Shown piece after piece: positions 33,492 to 41,168 of a stretch of 64,000 bases of DNA. The stretch spans positions 475,689 to 539,688 of the forward strand of contig DEQW01000001.1 of NCBI GenBank assembly GCA_002360635.1. The letters run 5' to 3'. A program made the translations under genes and the position numbers. Positions within the stretch are counted from its first letter, which is position 1. Each line of letters begins with the position of its first letter. This DNA is from Flavobacteriaceae bacterium UBA3356. GTDB taxonomy: Bacteria; Bacteroidota; Bacteroidia; Flavobacteriales; Flavobacteriaceae. The notes under the pieces were generated by a model. It worked only from the letters and a program-made list of their open reading frames with translations. It made no database searches and was not told the DNA's origin.

Positions 33492-35666
33492 TTAAAACTT
33501 GATTGTTGCTCCTAACAAGAAGTTAATTTTAGCTTGCGGGTAAAATCCTGCACCTTCAAAGGTTACTATATTACCTTGGTCATTTACATCATCAAAAGTA
33601 AAGAAGTATCCGTTAGAGACATATTCCACATTAAAAATGTTGTTTACCAAACCTGTAAACAGAATTTCGTTTACAAAAGGTACATTTTCCCATCGGTACG
33701 CTACATTTAGGTTATTGATAAAATAGCTGTCTAATTTTGAAACTTCGCTATCAATATTTCCCATAAATTGTTCGCCTACAAACTTAGACAGTAATGCTAC
33801 TTGTACATTTTTAACAGGACGATATTCTAACATATTTCCGGCAACAATTTCCGGTGAAAATGAAATATTTGTGTTTCCCAAGTTTACTAATTCGCCGTCT
33901 TGAGAGGTAACAAAATCTACGTTTTTATTAGAACTTAAGGCAACATTTGGCCTCAAGCTTATTTGATTGGTAATAGTAATATTTGCATCTACTTCAAGCC
34001 CTACACGATAACTTTCACCACTAGTAGTTCGTAAAGGTGCTCCAACATCATTAAGCTCACCTGAAAGCACCAACTGATCTTTGTAATCCATATAAAACAA
34101 GTTTGTATTTACTTGCACTGCTTCGGAAGCGTAACGCCACCCTAATTCAAAATCATCCAATTTTTCAGGCGTGGTGATGTCTTCTTCAAAATCGTTTCGC
34201 GTTGGCTCGCGATGCGCTCTTCCGTATGAAGCGTAAAACTGATTGGCATCATTCAATTGAAATGAAACCCCCGCTTTTGGGTTGAAAAAGCTATATGTTT
34301 CATCTACATTAAGCGGTACAATGTCTGAAGAAATTCCACTCGTTTCATAACTTAAAAAACGACCCTGTAAGTCTCCAAAAACTTGCCATTGTTCATTAAA
34401 GCGATAGGTAGCTTTTGCAAAGGTTGTAAATTCATTTTTTGTTGCATCGCTAAAATAGTATCGATCGCGTATTTCAGAATCACTTGCATACCGTGCCCAA
34501 ATTACTTCGCCATAATGATCGCCTTTATAGGTGCTAAAAAATGCTCCTGCTGAAATAGTAAGCGCATCATCTTTGTAGTTTATATTGGCATTTACGGCGT
34601 AGAAGTCATTATCTAACCAACGACGACGTATTAAATCGGTTGTGTTTATGGTTTCTCCACCAATTTCAATTGGCTCAAAACCATAAGTTTCAAAATCTTC
34701 ATCTTCTTTGTATTGTTCAAAATAACCTCTTCCGTAGGTATAATTTAAGGCAACGTTACTACTCCAGTTATTATCATAACGCTGATTCCAAAGCACTTGA
34801 TAGTGATCTTGTGCATAATTATCTACTTCGTTATCATAAAAGCGTGTGTTGCCATCTTCATCGGTGTACATCCCCGAAGGATTGAACGTTCTATCGTTTT
34901 CTAAGGTTTCGGCATCGATACCATTCCAAGCTTGATAGGTTTCTTCTTGCCCACCAAAGGTCAATACTTTTACAAGTGTATTTCGGTCTTTATACGCTCC
35001 TTGCAAGAAATAGGATTTTAAATCGGAACTAGCTCTATCAATGTATCCATCTGATTCAATTTTGGATAGACGCCCGGCGATTTCTATGCGGTCTTTTAAA
35101 AGTCCAGTGCTAAATTTCACATTGTGTTTTCGGGTGTTGAATGAACCAAATGAGTTTGAAATTTCACCATAGGCTTCTTCAGAAGTTCCATCGGTTAAAA
35201 TATTCAAGCTCGCTCCAAACGCTCCAGAACCATTACTTGAAGTCCCAACGCCACGTTGTAATTGTAGATTCTGAATTGAAGAAGCAAAATCGGGCAGATT
35301 TACCCAGAATGTTCCTTGACTTTCAGAATCGTTATAAGGGATTCCATTAAGTGTTACATTCACTCGAGAGGCATCGCTACCTCTTACTCGAATGTAGGTG
35401 TAACCAACGCCGGCTCCGGCATCACTGGTTGTGACTACAGATGGTAAATAGTTGAGTAAATAAGGAACATCTTGCCCTAAGTTTCGGGTTTCAATTTCAG
35501 CTGAATCGAGGTTTGAGTGGGTAATTGGCGAGTCTGCATCTACGCGAACTGCCTGAATAAACACTTCTTCCAAGCTTTCAACTTTTGTTGAATCTTGCTG
35601 TGTTTCTTGTGCGATGGCTGCTATGGTTGTTGTTAATAAAGCAGCCGAAATAAATAACGATTTCAT
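33492..35666 (-). CDS. TonB-dependent outer-membrane receptor for thiamine or a precursor
   Basis: This 724-residue receptor has a signal peptide (~1-20) and a plug domain (~35-155; DVPYLLNYLPSVVTTSDAG, YIRVRGSDASRVNVTLNGIP). A 22-strand type beta barrel follows and ends in an aromatic-terminated strand (INFLLGATIKF). It should import a ligand too large or scarce for porins, powered by TonB-ExbBD. The leader contains a TPP riboswitch on the same strand, which indicates control by thiamine pyrophosphate and hence thiamine as ligand. The TonB box is not obvious; SLEEVFIQAV near residue 30 is a candidate. No SusD partner is present, consistent with a small-molecule ligand. Confidence 0.9.
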   Translation of the reverse strand: MKSLFISAALLTTTIAAIAQETQQDSTKVESLEEVFIQAVRVDADSPITHSNLDSAEIETRNLGQDVPYLLNYLPSVVTTSDAGAGVGYTYIRVRGSDASRVNVTLNGIPYNDSESQGTFWVNLPDFASSIQNLQLQRGVGTSSNGSGAFGASLNILTDGTSEEAYGEISNSFGSFNTRKHNVKFSTGLLKDRIEIAGRLSKIESDGYIDRASSDLKSYFLQGAYKDRNTLVKVLTFGGQEETYQAWNGIDAETLENDRTFNPSGMYTDEDGNTRFYDNEVDNYAQDHYQVLWNQRYDNNWSSNVALNYTYGRGYFEQYKEDEDFETYGFEPIEIGGETINTTDLIRRRWLDNDFYAVNANINYKDDALTISAGAFFSTYKGDHYGEVIWARYASDSEIRDRYYFSDATKNEFTTFAKATYRFNEQWQVFGDLQGRFLSYETSGISSDIVPLNVDETYSFFNPKAGVSFQLNDANQFYASYGRAHREPTRNDFEEDITTPEKLDDFELGWRYASEAVQVNTNLFYMDYKDQLVLSGELNDVGAPLRTTSGESYRVGLEVDANITITNQISLRPNVALSSNKNVDFVTSQDGELVNLGNTNISFSPEIVAGNMLEYRPVKNVQVALLSKFVGEQFMGNIDSEVSKLDSYFINNLNVAYRWENVPFVNEILFTGLVNNIFNVEYVSNGYFFTFDDVNDQGNIVTFEGAGFYPQAKINFLLGATIKF

Positions 35667-35770
35667 TCGTAAAAATTTAATTACGAATAAAAGGGGCCAT
35701 TATTCTCGGTTAATAAAAGGTTTATGTAAGCAAGCGTTTGTTTAGAGTCTGCGTTCGGTTTATCAATTTT

Positions 35771-35836
35771 CCACCGCGCCACCTGACTCCTTCGCTAAAA
35801 ATGTCCACCGGACATTTTCTAAACGCTCGGCTCCCT
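35771..35836. repeat. G+C-rich repeat-like element with an AAAATGTCC hairpin
   Basis: This stretch includes AAAATGTCC and GGACATTTT around a 3-nt loop (35799-35819), next to a G+C-rich block (CCACCGCGCCACCTGACTCC). It resembles dispersed elements I recall from flavobacterial genomes. On the minus strand the hairpin is followed by a short T-run and could act as the riboswitch terminator. No second copy is seen in this window. Confidence 0.45.
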
Positions 35837-35980
35837 AAACAGCATTACCTGTTCTAGGTTCTATGGGTATAATCTCAGCTTTTTGAAGTACGATTTACGA
35901 ACGACGAGATACGATTGTTTGTTTTACAATTCGTACTTCGTATTTCCAACTTCGTACTTTTTTCAGCACCCCTTTGAGAT
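35831..35980 (-). promoter_or_regulatory. TPP (thiamine pyrophosphate) riboswitch
   Basis: Read on the minus strand, conserved THI-element blocks appear in order: GGGGTGC (35966-35972), GCTGAGATTATACCC (35865-35879), GAACCTAGAACAGGTAATGC (35842-35861) and AGGGA (35832-35836). The P2 pairing GGGT/ACCC and the pyrophosphate-sensor helix are intact. The P3 arm is expanded by ~83 nt. A TACTTTTG promoter box (35987-35994) puts the RNA 5' end just before the aptamer. The usual P1 3' strand that would pair with ATCTCAAA is missing after AGGGA. The element controls the TonB receptor gene. It fills most of the 417-nt gap 35667-36083. Confidence 0.87.
35881..35963. repeat. Imperfect palindrome forming an extended riboswitch P3 arm
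   Basis: AAGTACGA and TCGTACTT close an ~80-nt imperfect palindrome with an inner hairpin (TACGAATTGT/ACAATCGTA) and several TACGAA units. It sits exactly between the two conserved halves of the TPP aptamer. The composition (GTACGAA units) suggests a small palindromic repeat that landed in the P3 loop. Confidence 0.6.
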
Positions 35981-35986
35981 GTGCGG

Positions 35987-35994
35987 CAAAAGTA
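35987..35994 (-). promoter_or_regulatory. -7 promoter box for the riboswitch-TonB receptor transcript
   Basis: TACTTTTG on the minus strand ends ~10 nt before the first aptamer bases. Confidence 0.55.
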
Positions 35995-36071
35995 AACAAC
36001 ACTTTAAGATTGTAAAAGTGTAATCGCACTTTTTTATCATATCGTTAATATACTGTCCTTTACATTGTATG

Positions 36072-36079
36072 TATTTTTG
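36072..36079 (+). promoter_or_regulatory. -7 promoter box 4 nt from the hybrid-kinase ATG
   Basis: TATTTTTG ends 4 nt before the ATG at 36084. The mRNA would begin at or within a base or two of the start codon (leaderless). Confidence 0.55.
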
Positions 36080-36083
36080 AAAG

Positions 36084-38522
36084 ATGGCAAAAACCAAGAA
36101 CAGGTTTACCTTTAAAATTATCCTAAGCTACTTAGTGTTAGGCGCTTTAGCTGTAGTAGTAGGTTATTTTATTTATTCTGAATTTAAAAATTATCTTATA
36201 AATCCCTCCGAAAAAACTGAAGAAAAAAAGTTTTTCGCAACAGGATCACTCATTAATCTAGTATATGAGGCCGACAGCTTTTCACGTTTAGCGTTGCTTA
36301 CCCAAAAAGAAGAGGATTATAAAAAGTATGTTTCTTTAAGTGATTCCCTGTTTGAAAAAATCGAAAACATAAAATTGCTCACCAACGATGACTATCAAAA
36401 AAGGCAATTAGACAGTGTTCGTGAATTGCTTACCGAGAAGAAAAAAAACATAGACCAGCTACGTATTTTAAAGATCACCAACAGTAAGGACACTTCGTTG
36501 GATGATATTTTAAATGAGTTTAAAAAACTGGACACTTCTATGGGCAAACTCACTTTAGAAACATTTGTTGAAAACCCCGATGCCCTTACCCCAAAAGAAC
36601 GCTCATTTTGGAACTCCTATATTGAAATAATAAACCAAAACAACGAGGTGGACACCACCAAGGTACAAGCCCGTATGGTAGATTCTATGTTGGCGCAATC
36701 CCATTATCTTGTTGCTGAAGCCAAACGCGAAAACTCTCGTGCTCGACGCTCACTTCAAGAAAAGGAAAACGAGCTAATAAGAAACGACCTCACCTTATCC
36801 TCACAGTTAAGGCGTATTATAACCGATTTTGAAGCTGAAAATATAAAACTTAATGATCTAGAAAAAGCTAACCGAGAAGCGTCTGTAGACCGGACCGTAA
36901 CAATTTTACAAGGTGCCGCTGTTGTAGGTTTTATTATTATTTTACTGTTTACCTACTTTATTTTAAGTGATTTTTTTAGGGCCGAACGATTTAAAAAATC
37001 GCTTGAAAAAGCAAAACTATACGCAGAAGACCTTTTAAAAATCCGGGAACAGCTTATCGCTACCGTTAGTCACGATCTAAAAACCCCTTTAAATACCATT
37101 GTTGGGTATACGGGTTTAATGGAGAACACCCCTCTTTCAGAAAAACAAAACCACTACATACATCAAATAACGGCAGGATCACAATATGTATCGAAATTGG
37201 TAGATGACCTACTTGATTTTTCAAAGTTAGAGGCTGGAAAGCTACAAATGGAATCCGTCCCTTTTTCCTTAGAAAATCTTTTGCAACAAACAGCAAAAAT
37301 GTATGAAGATATGTATTCAGAAAAGCCGGTAGCGCTTGTTTTGCATATCGATTCAACTTTACAAGGCAACGTTTACGAGAGCGACCCTTTACGCATTCAG
37401 CAAATTTTAAATAATCTTGTAGGCAATGCTTTTAAGTTTACTGAAGAAGGAAGTATCATTATTAAAGCCATGCAAGAAAAGGCTAATAAAAATCAGATTA
37501 ATTTAAGAATAGACGTTGTAGATACTGGAATTGGTATTTCAGAAGAAAAACAACAACTTATTTTTAAGGAATTTACCCAAGCTGAAGCAGATACGTCCAA
37601 AAAATTTGGGGGATACGGACTTGGGTTGGCCATTTCAAAAAAATTAGCTAAACTGCTTGACGGAAATCTTTCTGTGAAAAGTGACCTTACCAATGGAAGT
37701 ACATTTACTTTACAGATTCCTTTAAAAATTTCAACCCGAACTGTCCGTGCGCCATTAAAAAAAGCATCAAACAACCTTACCAATTTACAAGCCGTTATTT
37801 TTGATGACGACCCCGCAATGCGCACCATGCTTTCTGAACTTTTTGAACAACTAAACATAGCAGCTCAGGATTATGAACAGTTTTCTTCCTTTACACAAAG
37901 CAAAACCTCCAATTACGATTTTGTGTTAACCGATATACAAATGCCAACAACAAGCGGTTTTGAAATTTTACAACAGTTTAAAAGCGGAGATATAAAAAAT
38001 TACAGTAATCAGCCAATAATAGCAATGACCGGAAGCAGGCAACATTCTAGACAATCTTATTTAGATAAAGGTTTTGCCGAAGTGTTACAAAAACCGTTTA
38101 CAAAGGACGATTTGTTGCTCGTTTTAGGCAAAGTTTTTCCCAATAAATTTTCAGAGCCTACTAAAAAAACAACGGTAACTATTTCAGGTGAAAAAAGTGA
38201 GCATTATGACCTTACGCTACTAAAATCTTTTTTAGAAACTGAAGCAGCATTGCAAGATGTTTTGCAGGTGTTTTATAAAGAGACTAAAAAAGACATGACT
38301 GAATTAAAAGCTCAAATTGATACTGAAAATATAGAAGGCGTGAACCAAACGGCACATAAAATGCTAACGATGTGTCGGCAAATTGATGCTAAAAAGGTGG
38401 TCACTATTCTCGAAACGCTCGAAAATATTTCAGAAAAAGAAAAGGGGAAAATGTCCTCCTTGTTTGAAGAATTAAAAAAAGAAACAACTAACGTTATTAC
38501 AGAACTACAAAAAAACCATTAA
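36084..38522 (+). CDS. Hybrid sensor histidine kinase with receiver and Hpt domains
   Basis: This 812-residue protein has a membrane helix (~12-32), a ~235-residue helical periplasmic sensor, and a second helix (~272-295). HisKA (ATVSHDLKTPLNTI), HATPase (NNLVGNAFKF, DTGIGI, GGYGLGLAI), a receiver domain (DDDPAMRTML, Asp in VLTDIQMP, QKPF) and a C-terminal Hpt domain with its histidine in AHKMLTMCRQ follow. It carries every step of a phosphorelay except the final regulator. That is probably the sigma-54 activator encoded convergently, whose stop codon overlaps this one. The signal is unknown; a DNA-free helical sensor suggests envelope or small-molecule sensing. Confidence 0.92.
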   Translation: MAKTKNRFTFKIILSYLVLGALAVVVGYFIYSEFKNYLINPSEKTEEKKFFATGSLINLVYEADSFSRLALLTQKEEDYKKYVSLSDSLFEKIENIKLLTNDDYQKRQLDSVRELLTEKKKNIDQLRILKITNSKDTSLDDILNEFKKLDTSMGKLTLETFVENPDALTPKERSFWNSYIEIINQNNEVDTTKVQARMVDSMLAQSHYLVAEAKRENSRARRSLQEKENELIRNDLTLSSQLRRIITDFEAENIKLNDLEKANREASVDRTVTILQGAAVVGFIIILLFTYFILSDFFRAERFKKSLEKAKLYAEDLLKIREQLIATVSHDLKTPLNTIVGYTGLMENTPLSEKQNHYIHQITAGSQYVSKLVDDLLDFSKLEAGKLQMESVPFSLENLLQQTAKMYEDMYSEKPVALVLHIDSTLQGNVYESDPLRIQQILNNLVGNAFKFTEEGSIIIKAMQEKANKNQINLRIDVVDTGIGISEEKQQLIFKEFTQAEADTSKKFGGYGLGLAISKKLAKLLDGNLSVKSDLTNGSTFTLQIPLKISTRTVRAPLKKASNNLTNLQAVIFDDDPAMRTMLSELFEQLNIAAQDYEQFSSFTQSKTSNYDFVLTDIQMPTTSGFEILQQFKSGDIKNYSNQPIIAMTGSRQHSRQSYLDKGFAEVLQKPFTKDDLLLVLGKVFPNKFSEPTKKTTVTISGEKSEHYDLTLLKSFLETEAALQDVLQVFYKETKKDMTELKAQIDTENIEGVNQTAHKMLTMCRQIDAKKVVTILETLENISEKEKGKMSSLFEELKKETTNVITELQKNH

Positions 38523-39901
38523 AGCTCAATATTGTATTGCTCCAGTTTATTGTAAAGGGTTTTGCGAGTTACATTTAATAGTTTGGCGGCACGCGATTTA
38601 TTGTTGCCTGTTTCTTTCAGGGCATTTATAATTAATTGTTTTTCATTACTTTCTTTTGAAAAATCGGTCGCTTTTGCTGTAGCAGTATCCTTTGCCGCAA
38701 CTACTTCTCGTGGAATTACCTCTAATGGTATTTTCTCACCCGGTGTTAAAAGTACGGAACGTTTAATAATGTTTTTTAACTCCCTTAGGTTCCCTGGCCA
38801 AGCATATTGTTTAAAAGCAGTTTCTACTTCTTTAGAAAGCCCCATTACATTTTTGTTAAGCGACTGGTTGGCTTGTTCCAAGAAAAATTCAGTGAACAAA
38901 AATAAATCTTCACTCCGTTCCCGCAACGAGGGAATGTGAATGGAAAACTCATTTAGGCGATGGTATAAATCTTCTCTAAACCTGCCTTCTTCCACTGCTT
39001 TGGTTAAATCTTCATTTGTTGCTGAAATAATCCGTACATCTACATGTATTTCAGTATTGCTCCCTACCGGTTTAATTTTCCTTTCTTGTAAGGCACGAAG
39101 CAATTGAACTTGGTTTTCGTAAGAAAGGTTTCCTACTTCGTCTAAAAATAAAGTTCCGGTATCCGCTGCTTCAAAATGACCTTTTTTATCGTTTACAGCA
39201 CCGGTAAAACTTCCTTTTACGTGCCCAAAAAACTCGCTAGAGGCAATTTCTTTGGGAATGGCACCGCAATCTACCGCAATAAAGGGTTTACCGTTTCTAT
39301 TACTGAAGTTATGAATTGCATTTGCGGCCACTTCCTTTCCTGTTCCACTTTCTCCTTGGATAAGTACGCACATATCGGTCGGGCCGACCAATTCTAAATA
39401 TTGATTAAATTTTTTAGAAGCCTCACTTATTCCGGCAACGAAATTATTTTCTTTAACTACCGTATTTGTTTGTCTCCTTTCAGAAGTTTCAATATTAGAC
39501 TTTGTAGCTTCTTTATTCTCTTCTTGAGAAGTGTTTACGGTATTTTTGGAAGCCTGTTCTATGATCATAAGTAACTCTTCAGGACGAAAAGGTTTCGAAA
39601 TATAATCCAAAGCACCTTTTTTTATGGCCTCAACAGCTGTGTTTACCTCAGCATATCCCGTCATTAAAATTACGCGGGTATTTGGGTACGTTTTTTTAAC
39701 GTGCTCCAAAAGTGACATTCCGTTATCGTCAGGTAATTTTAAATCGGAAATCAATAAATCGAATTGTTCTGTTTTTAAGCGCTCTTTCCCTTCTGCTCCA
39801 TTACTACAGGATGTTACTGTAAATCCTTTCCGTTCTAAAAATGTGGCCAACATTTTTCCGAAAGCAATATCATCTTCAACAATTAAAATTTTGTGCGTCA
39901 T
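38519..39901 (-). CDS. Sigma-54-dependent NtrC-family response regulator
   Basis: This 460-residue activator has a receiver domain (LIVEDDIAFG, Asp in LLISDLKLPDD, ISKPF). A central AAA+ domain follows with Walker A GESGTGKE, the sigma-54 contact loop GSFTGA (a variant of GAFTGA), Walker B FLDEVG and RVIISATNEDL. The C-terminal Fis-type HTH is NNKSRAAKLLNVTRKTLYNKL. Phosphorylated, it should bind upstream activator sites and remodel RpoN holoenzyme. The two secreted-protein genes just upstream carry sigma-54-like promoters and a shared palindrome at activator distance, so they are the likely targets. Its probable kinase is the hybrid protein at 36.1 kb. Confidence 0.93.
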   Translation of the reverse strand: MTHKILIVEDDIAFGKMLATFLERKGFTVTSCSNGAEGKERLKTEQFDLLISDLKLPDDNGMSLLEHVKKTYPNTRVILMTGYAEVNTAVEAIKKGALDYISKPFRPEELLMIIEQASKNTVNTSQEENKEATKSNIETSERRQTNTVVKENNFVAGISEASKKFNQYLELVGPTDMCVLIQGESGTGKEVAANAIHNFSNRNGKPFIAVDCGAIPKEIASSEFFGHVKGSFTGAVNDKKGHFEAADTGTLFLDEVGNLSYENQVQLLRALQERKIKPVGSNTEIHVDVRIISATNEDLTKAVEEGRFREDLYHRLNEFSIHIPSLRERSEDLFLFTEFFLEQANQSLNKNVMGLSKEVETAFKQYAWPGNLRELKNIIKRSVLLTPGEKIPLEVIPREVVAAKDTATAKATDFSKESNEKQLIINALKETGNNKSRAAKLLNVTRKTLYNKLEQYNIEL

Positions 39902-39963
39902 AACCGTTTTGTATCCTCACAAAAATACGGTCTATGACAGAAGCAGACTTTTAAAGTTATCAT

Positions 39964-39992
39964 AAAAAAAGGGATGCCCCGAAGGACATCCC
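39964..39992 (-). terminator. Terminator of the first small secreted-protein gene
   Basis: On the minus strand GGGATGTCC and GGGCATCCC enclose a TTCG loop, followed by seven T. The sequence is nearly the same as the terminator of the paralogue at 40626-40647. Confidence 0.88.
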
Positions 39993-40024
39993 AAAAAGTA
40001 TTGAATCTAGCTAATTCAAATAAA

Positions 40025-40384
40025 CTAGTTCATGTTTTTACTCATCTTTTTTTTAGTTTGCAACCACTCACCTTTGCTGTTCGCATAAACTGTTTTCTCT
40101 TTTTTATCGGCTGTGGCTAAGACCAATTTATACTGTCCTTTAGCGTTTTTATATGCTTTAGACACGGTAGCACCTTTGTGATCGTTCGCTACTGCCTTTA
40201 ATATAGGCTTTGGTACTTCAGAAGCTTTTACTTCTTTAAAATCCTGTGCAACGGTTTCTTGCGCATCTACAGTTTGAGTCATTGTAACATCATCTGTTGA
40301 TGTTTGAGCAATTGCTGCATCTTGTGCATTTACTACTGTTAATGATCCTATTGCTAATGCGGTTGCAAAAAATAACTTTTTCAT
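40025..40384 (-). CDS. Small secreted protein, PepSY-like, paralogue 1
   Basis: This 119-residue protein has a signal peptide (residues 1-20, ending VNAQ), a Thr/Gln/Asp-rich low-complexity segment (~21-50) and a ~60-residue C-terminal domain (VPKPILKAVANDH, ATVSKAYKNAKGQYKLVLAT, TVYANSKGEWL). The domain pattern resembles the small PepSY-like periplasmic fold but is not a firm match. It is a close paralogue of the next gene upstream. It is preceded by a sigma-54-like promoter (40434-40449) and a distal palindrome (40555-40564), and ends in a TTCG terminator. Probably a stress- or envelope-induced periplasmic protein; the function is unknown. Confidence 0.8.
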   Translation of the reverse strand: MKKLFFATALAIGSLTVVNAQDAAIAQTSTDDVTMTQTVDAQETVAQDFKEVKASEVPKPILKAVANDHKGATVSKAYKNAKGQYKLVLATADKKEKTVYANSKGEWLQTKKKMSKNMN

Positions 40385-40433
40385 GGTTTTAAATTTTATA
40401 TTAATGTTTCGTTTCTAAATCTGATCTATATAG

Positions 40434-40449
40434 TGAAAAAGTAGTGCCA
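40434..40449 (-). promoter_or_regulatory. Sigma-54-type (-24/-12) promoter, copy 1
   Basis: On the minus strand TGGCAC-TACTT-TTTCA matches the RpoN consensus TGGCAC-N5-TTGCA at exact spacing. The only change is T for G in the -12 GC. It lies 50 nt before the ATG at 40384, giving a leader of ~38 nt. The same 16 bases occur before the paralogue. Confidence 0.65.
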
Positions 40450-40536
40450 CTAAAATAGAATTGCAATACAAACCTTTGAAAACCCCTTCTATTGAAGCCC
40501 TAACAAGATTTTATTCAGTATTTATTCCATTAAAAA

Positions 40537-40564
40537 AAGTGTGTAAATAAATACACACTTGTGT
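40537..40564. promoter_or_regulatory. Probable enhancer (upstream activator) sites, copy 1
   Basis: A perfect inverted repeat AAGTGTGTA-N6-TACACACTT (40537-40560) overlaps the palindrome ACACTTGTGT (40555-40564). The latter is shared with the paralogue's upstream region and lies 106 bp beyond the -24 element, a usual distance for NtrC-type enhancer sites. Confidence 0.55.
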
Positions 40565-40625
40565 AATATTCACCCAAAGAATGTTTAAATGGACTTTAAT
40601 ATTATTCGAGAACAAAACAAAAAAA

Positions 40626-40647
40626 GGGATGCCCGGTTGGACATCCC
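40626..40647 (-). terminator. Terminator of the second small secreted-protein gene
   Basis: On the minus strand GGGATGTCC and GGGCATCCC enclose AACC, followed by a T-run. Its stem is shared with the copy at 39964-39992, showing that the duplicated unit included the terminator. Confidence 0.85.
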
Positions 40648-40675
40648 CTGAAGTATTGAATCTAACTACTGCAGC

Positions 40676-41005
40676 TTACTGCTTCTTAATCCACTCACCT
40701 TTGCTGTTAGCATAAACTGTTTGTTCTGCTTTGTCAGCTGTGGCAAGCACAATTTTGTATTCCCCTTTTTCATTTTTGTAAGCTTTAGATACGGTAGCTC
40801 CTTCAAATTCCATTGCTACTGCCTCCAATACTGGTTTTGGCAATTCGGTTGCTTTTATTTCCTTATAGTCTTGCACTGCAACTGTTGGTGCTTCTGCACT
40901 AACTGTTGCTTCATCTGTAGATACTTGAGCGATTGCTTTATCTTGTGCGTTTATTGCCGTTAAAGACCCTAATGCCAATACGGCTGTAAAAATTAACTTT
41001 TTCAT
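40676..41005 (-). CDS. Small secreted protein, PepSY-like, paralogue 2
   Basis: This 109-residue protein is a close paralogue of the previous gene. It has a signal peptide ending INAQ, an Ala/Thr/Glu-rich linker and the same C-terminal domain (LPKPVLEAVAMEF, ATVSKAYKNEKGEYKIVLAT, TVYANSKGEWIKKQ). The frame extends to a TTG at 41014, but the ATG at 41005 aligns with the paralogue and is chosen. It has its own sigma-54-like promoter (41049-41064), distal palindrome (41169-41178) and terminator, so each copy is an independent transcription unit. The linker differs more than the domain. Function unknown. Confidence 0.8.
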   Translation of the reverse strand: MKKLIFTAVLALGSLTAINAQDKAIAQVSTDEATVSAEAPTVAVQDYKEIKATELPKPVLEAVAMEFEGATVSKAYKNEKGEYKIVLATADKAEQTVYANSKGEWIKKQ

Positions 41006-41048
41006 AGTTTTCAAGTTTTAATGTGTGTTTGTTATTTGTCTTGTATAA

Positions 41049-41064
41049 TGAAAAAGTAGTGCCA
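41049..41064 (-). promoter_or_regulatory. Sigma-54-type (-24/-12) promoter, copy 2
   Basis: On the minus strand TTGGCAC-TACTT-TTTCA is identical over 16 bases to the promoter of the paralogue. It lies 44 nt before the ATG at 41005. Confidence 0.68.
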
Positions 41065-41168
41065 ATAGATATTATTTCAGGAAACAGCACCGTAAATACA
41101 CTATTTATGGGCATTTTTTATAATTTTAGGTAATTTGAATAATCTTTCAGAATGTATAAAAAGCAGGT

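Noticed and set aside
35799..35819. AAAATGTCC hairpin as a certain Rho-independent terminator
   Set aside because: The stem is A+T-rich at its base and the T-run is short, so terminator function is only possible; it is recorded as a repeat-like element.
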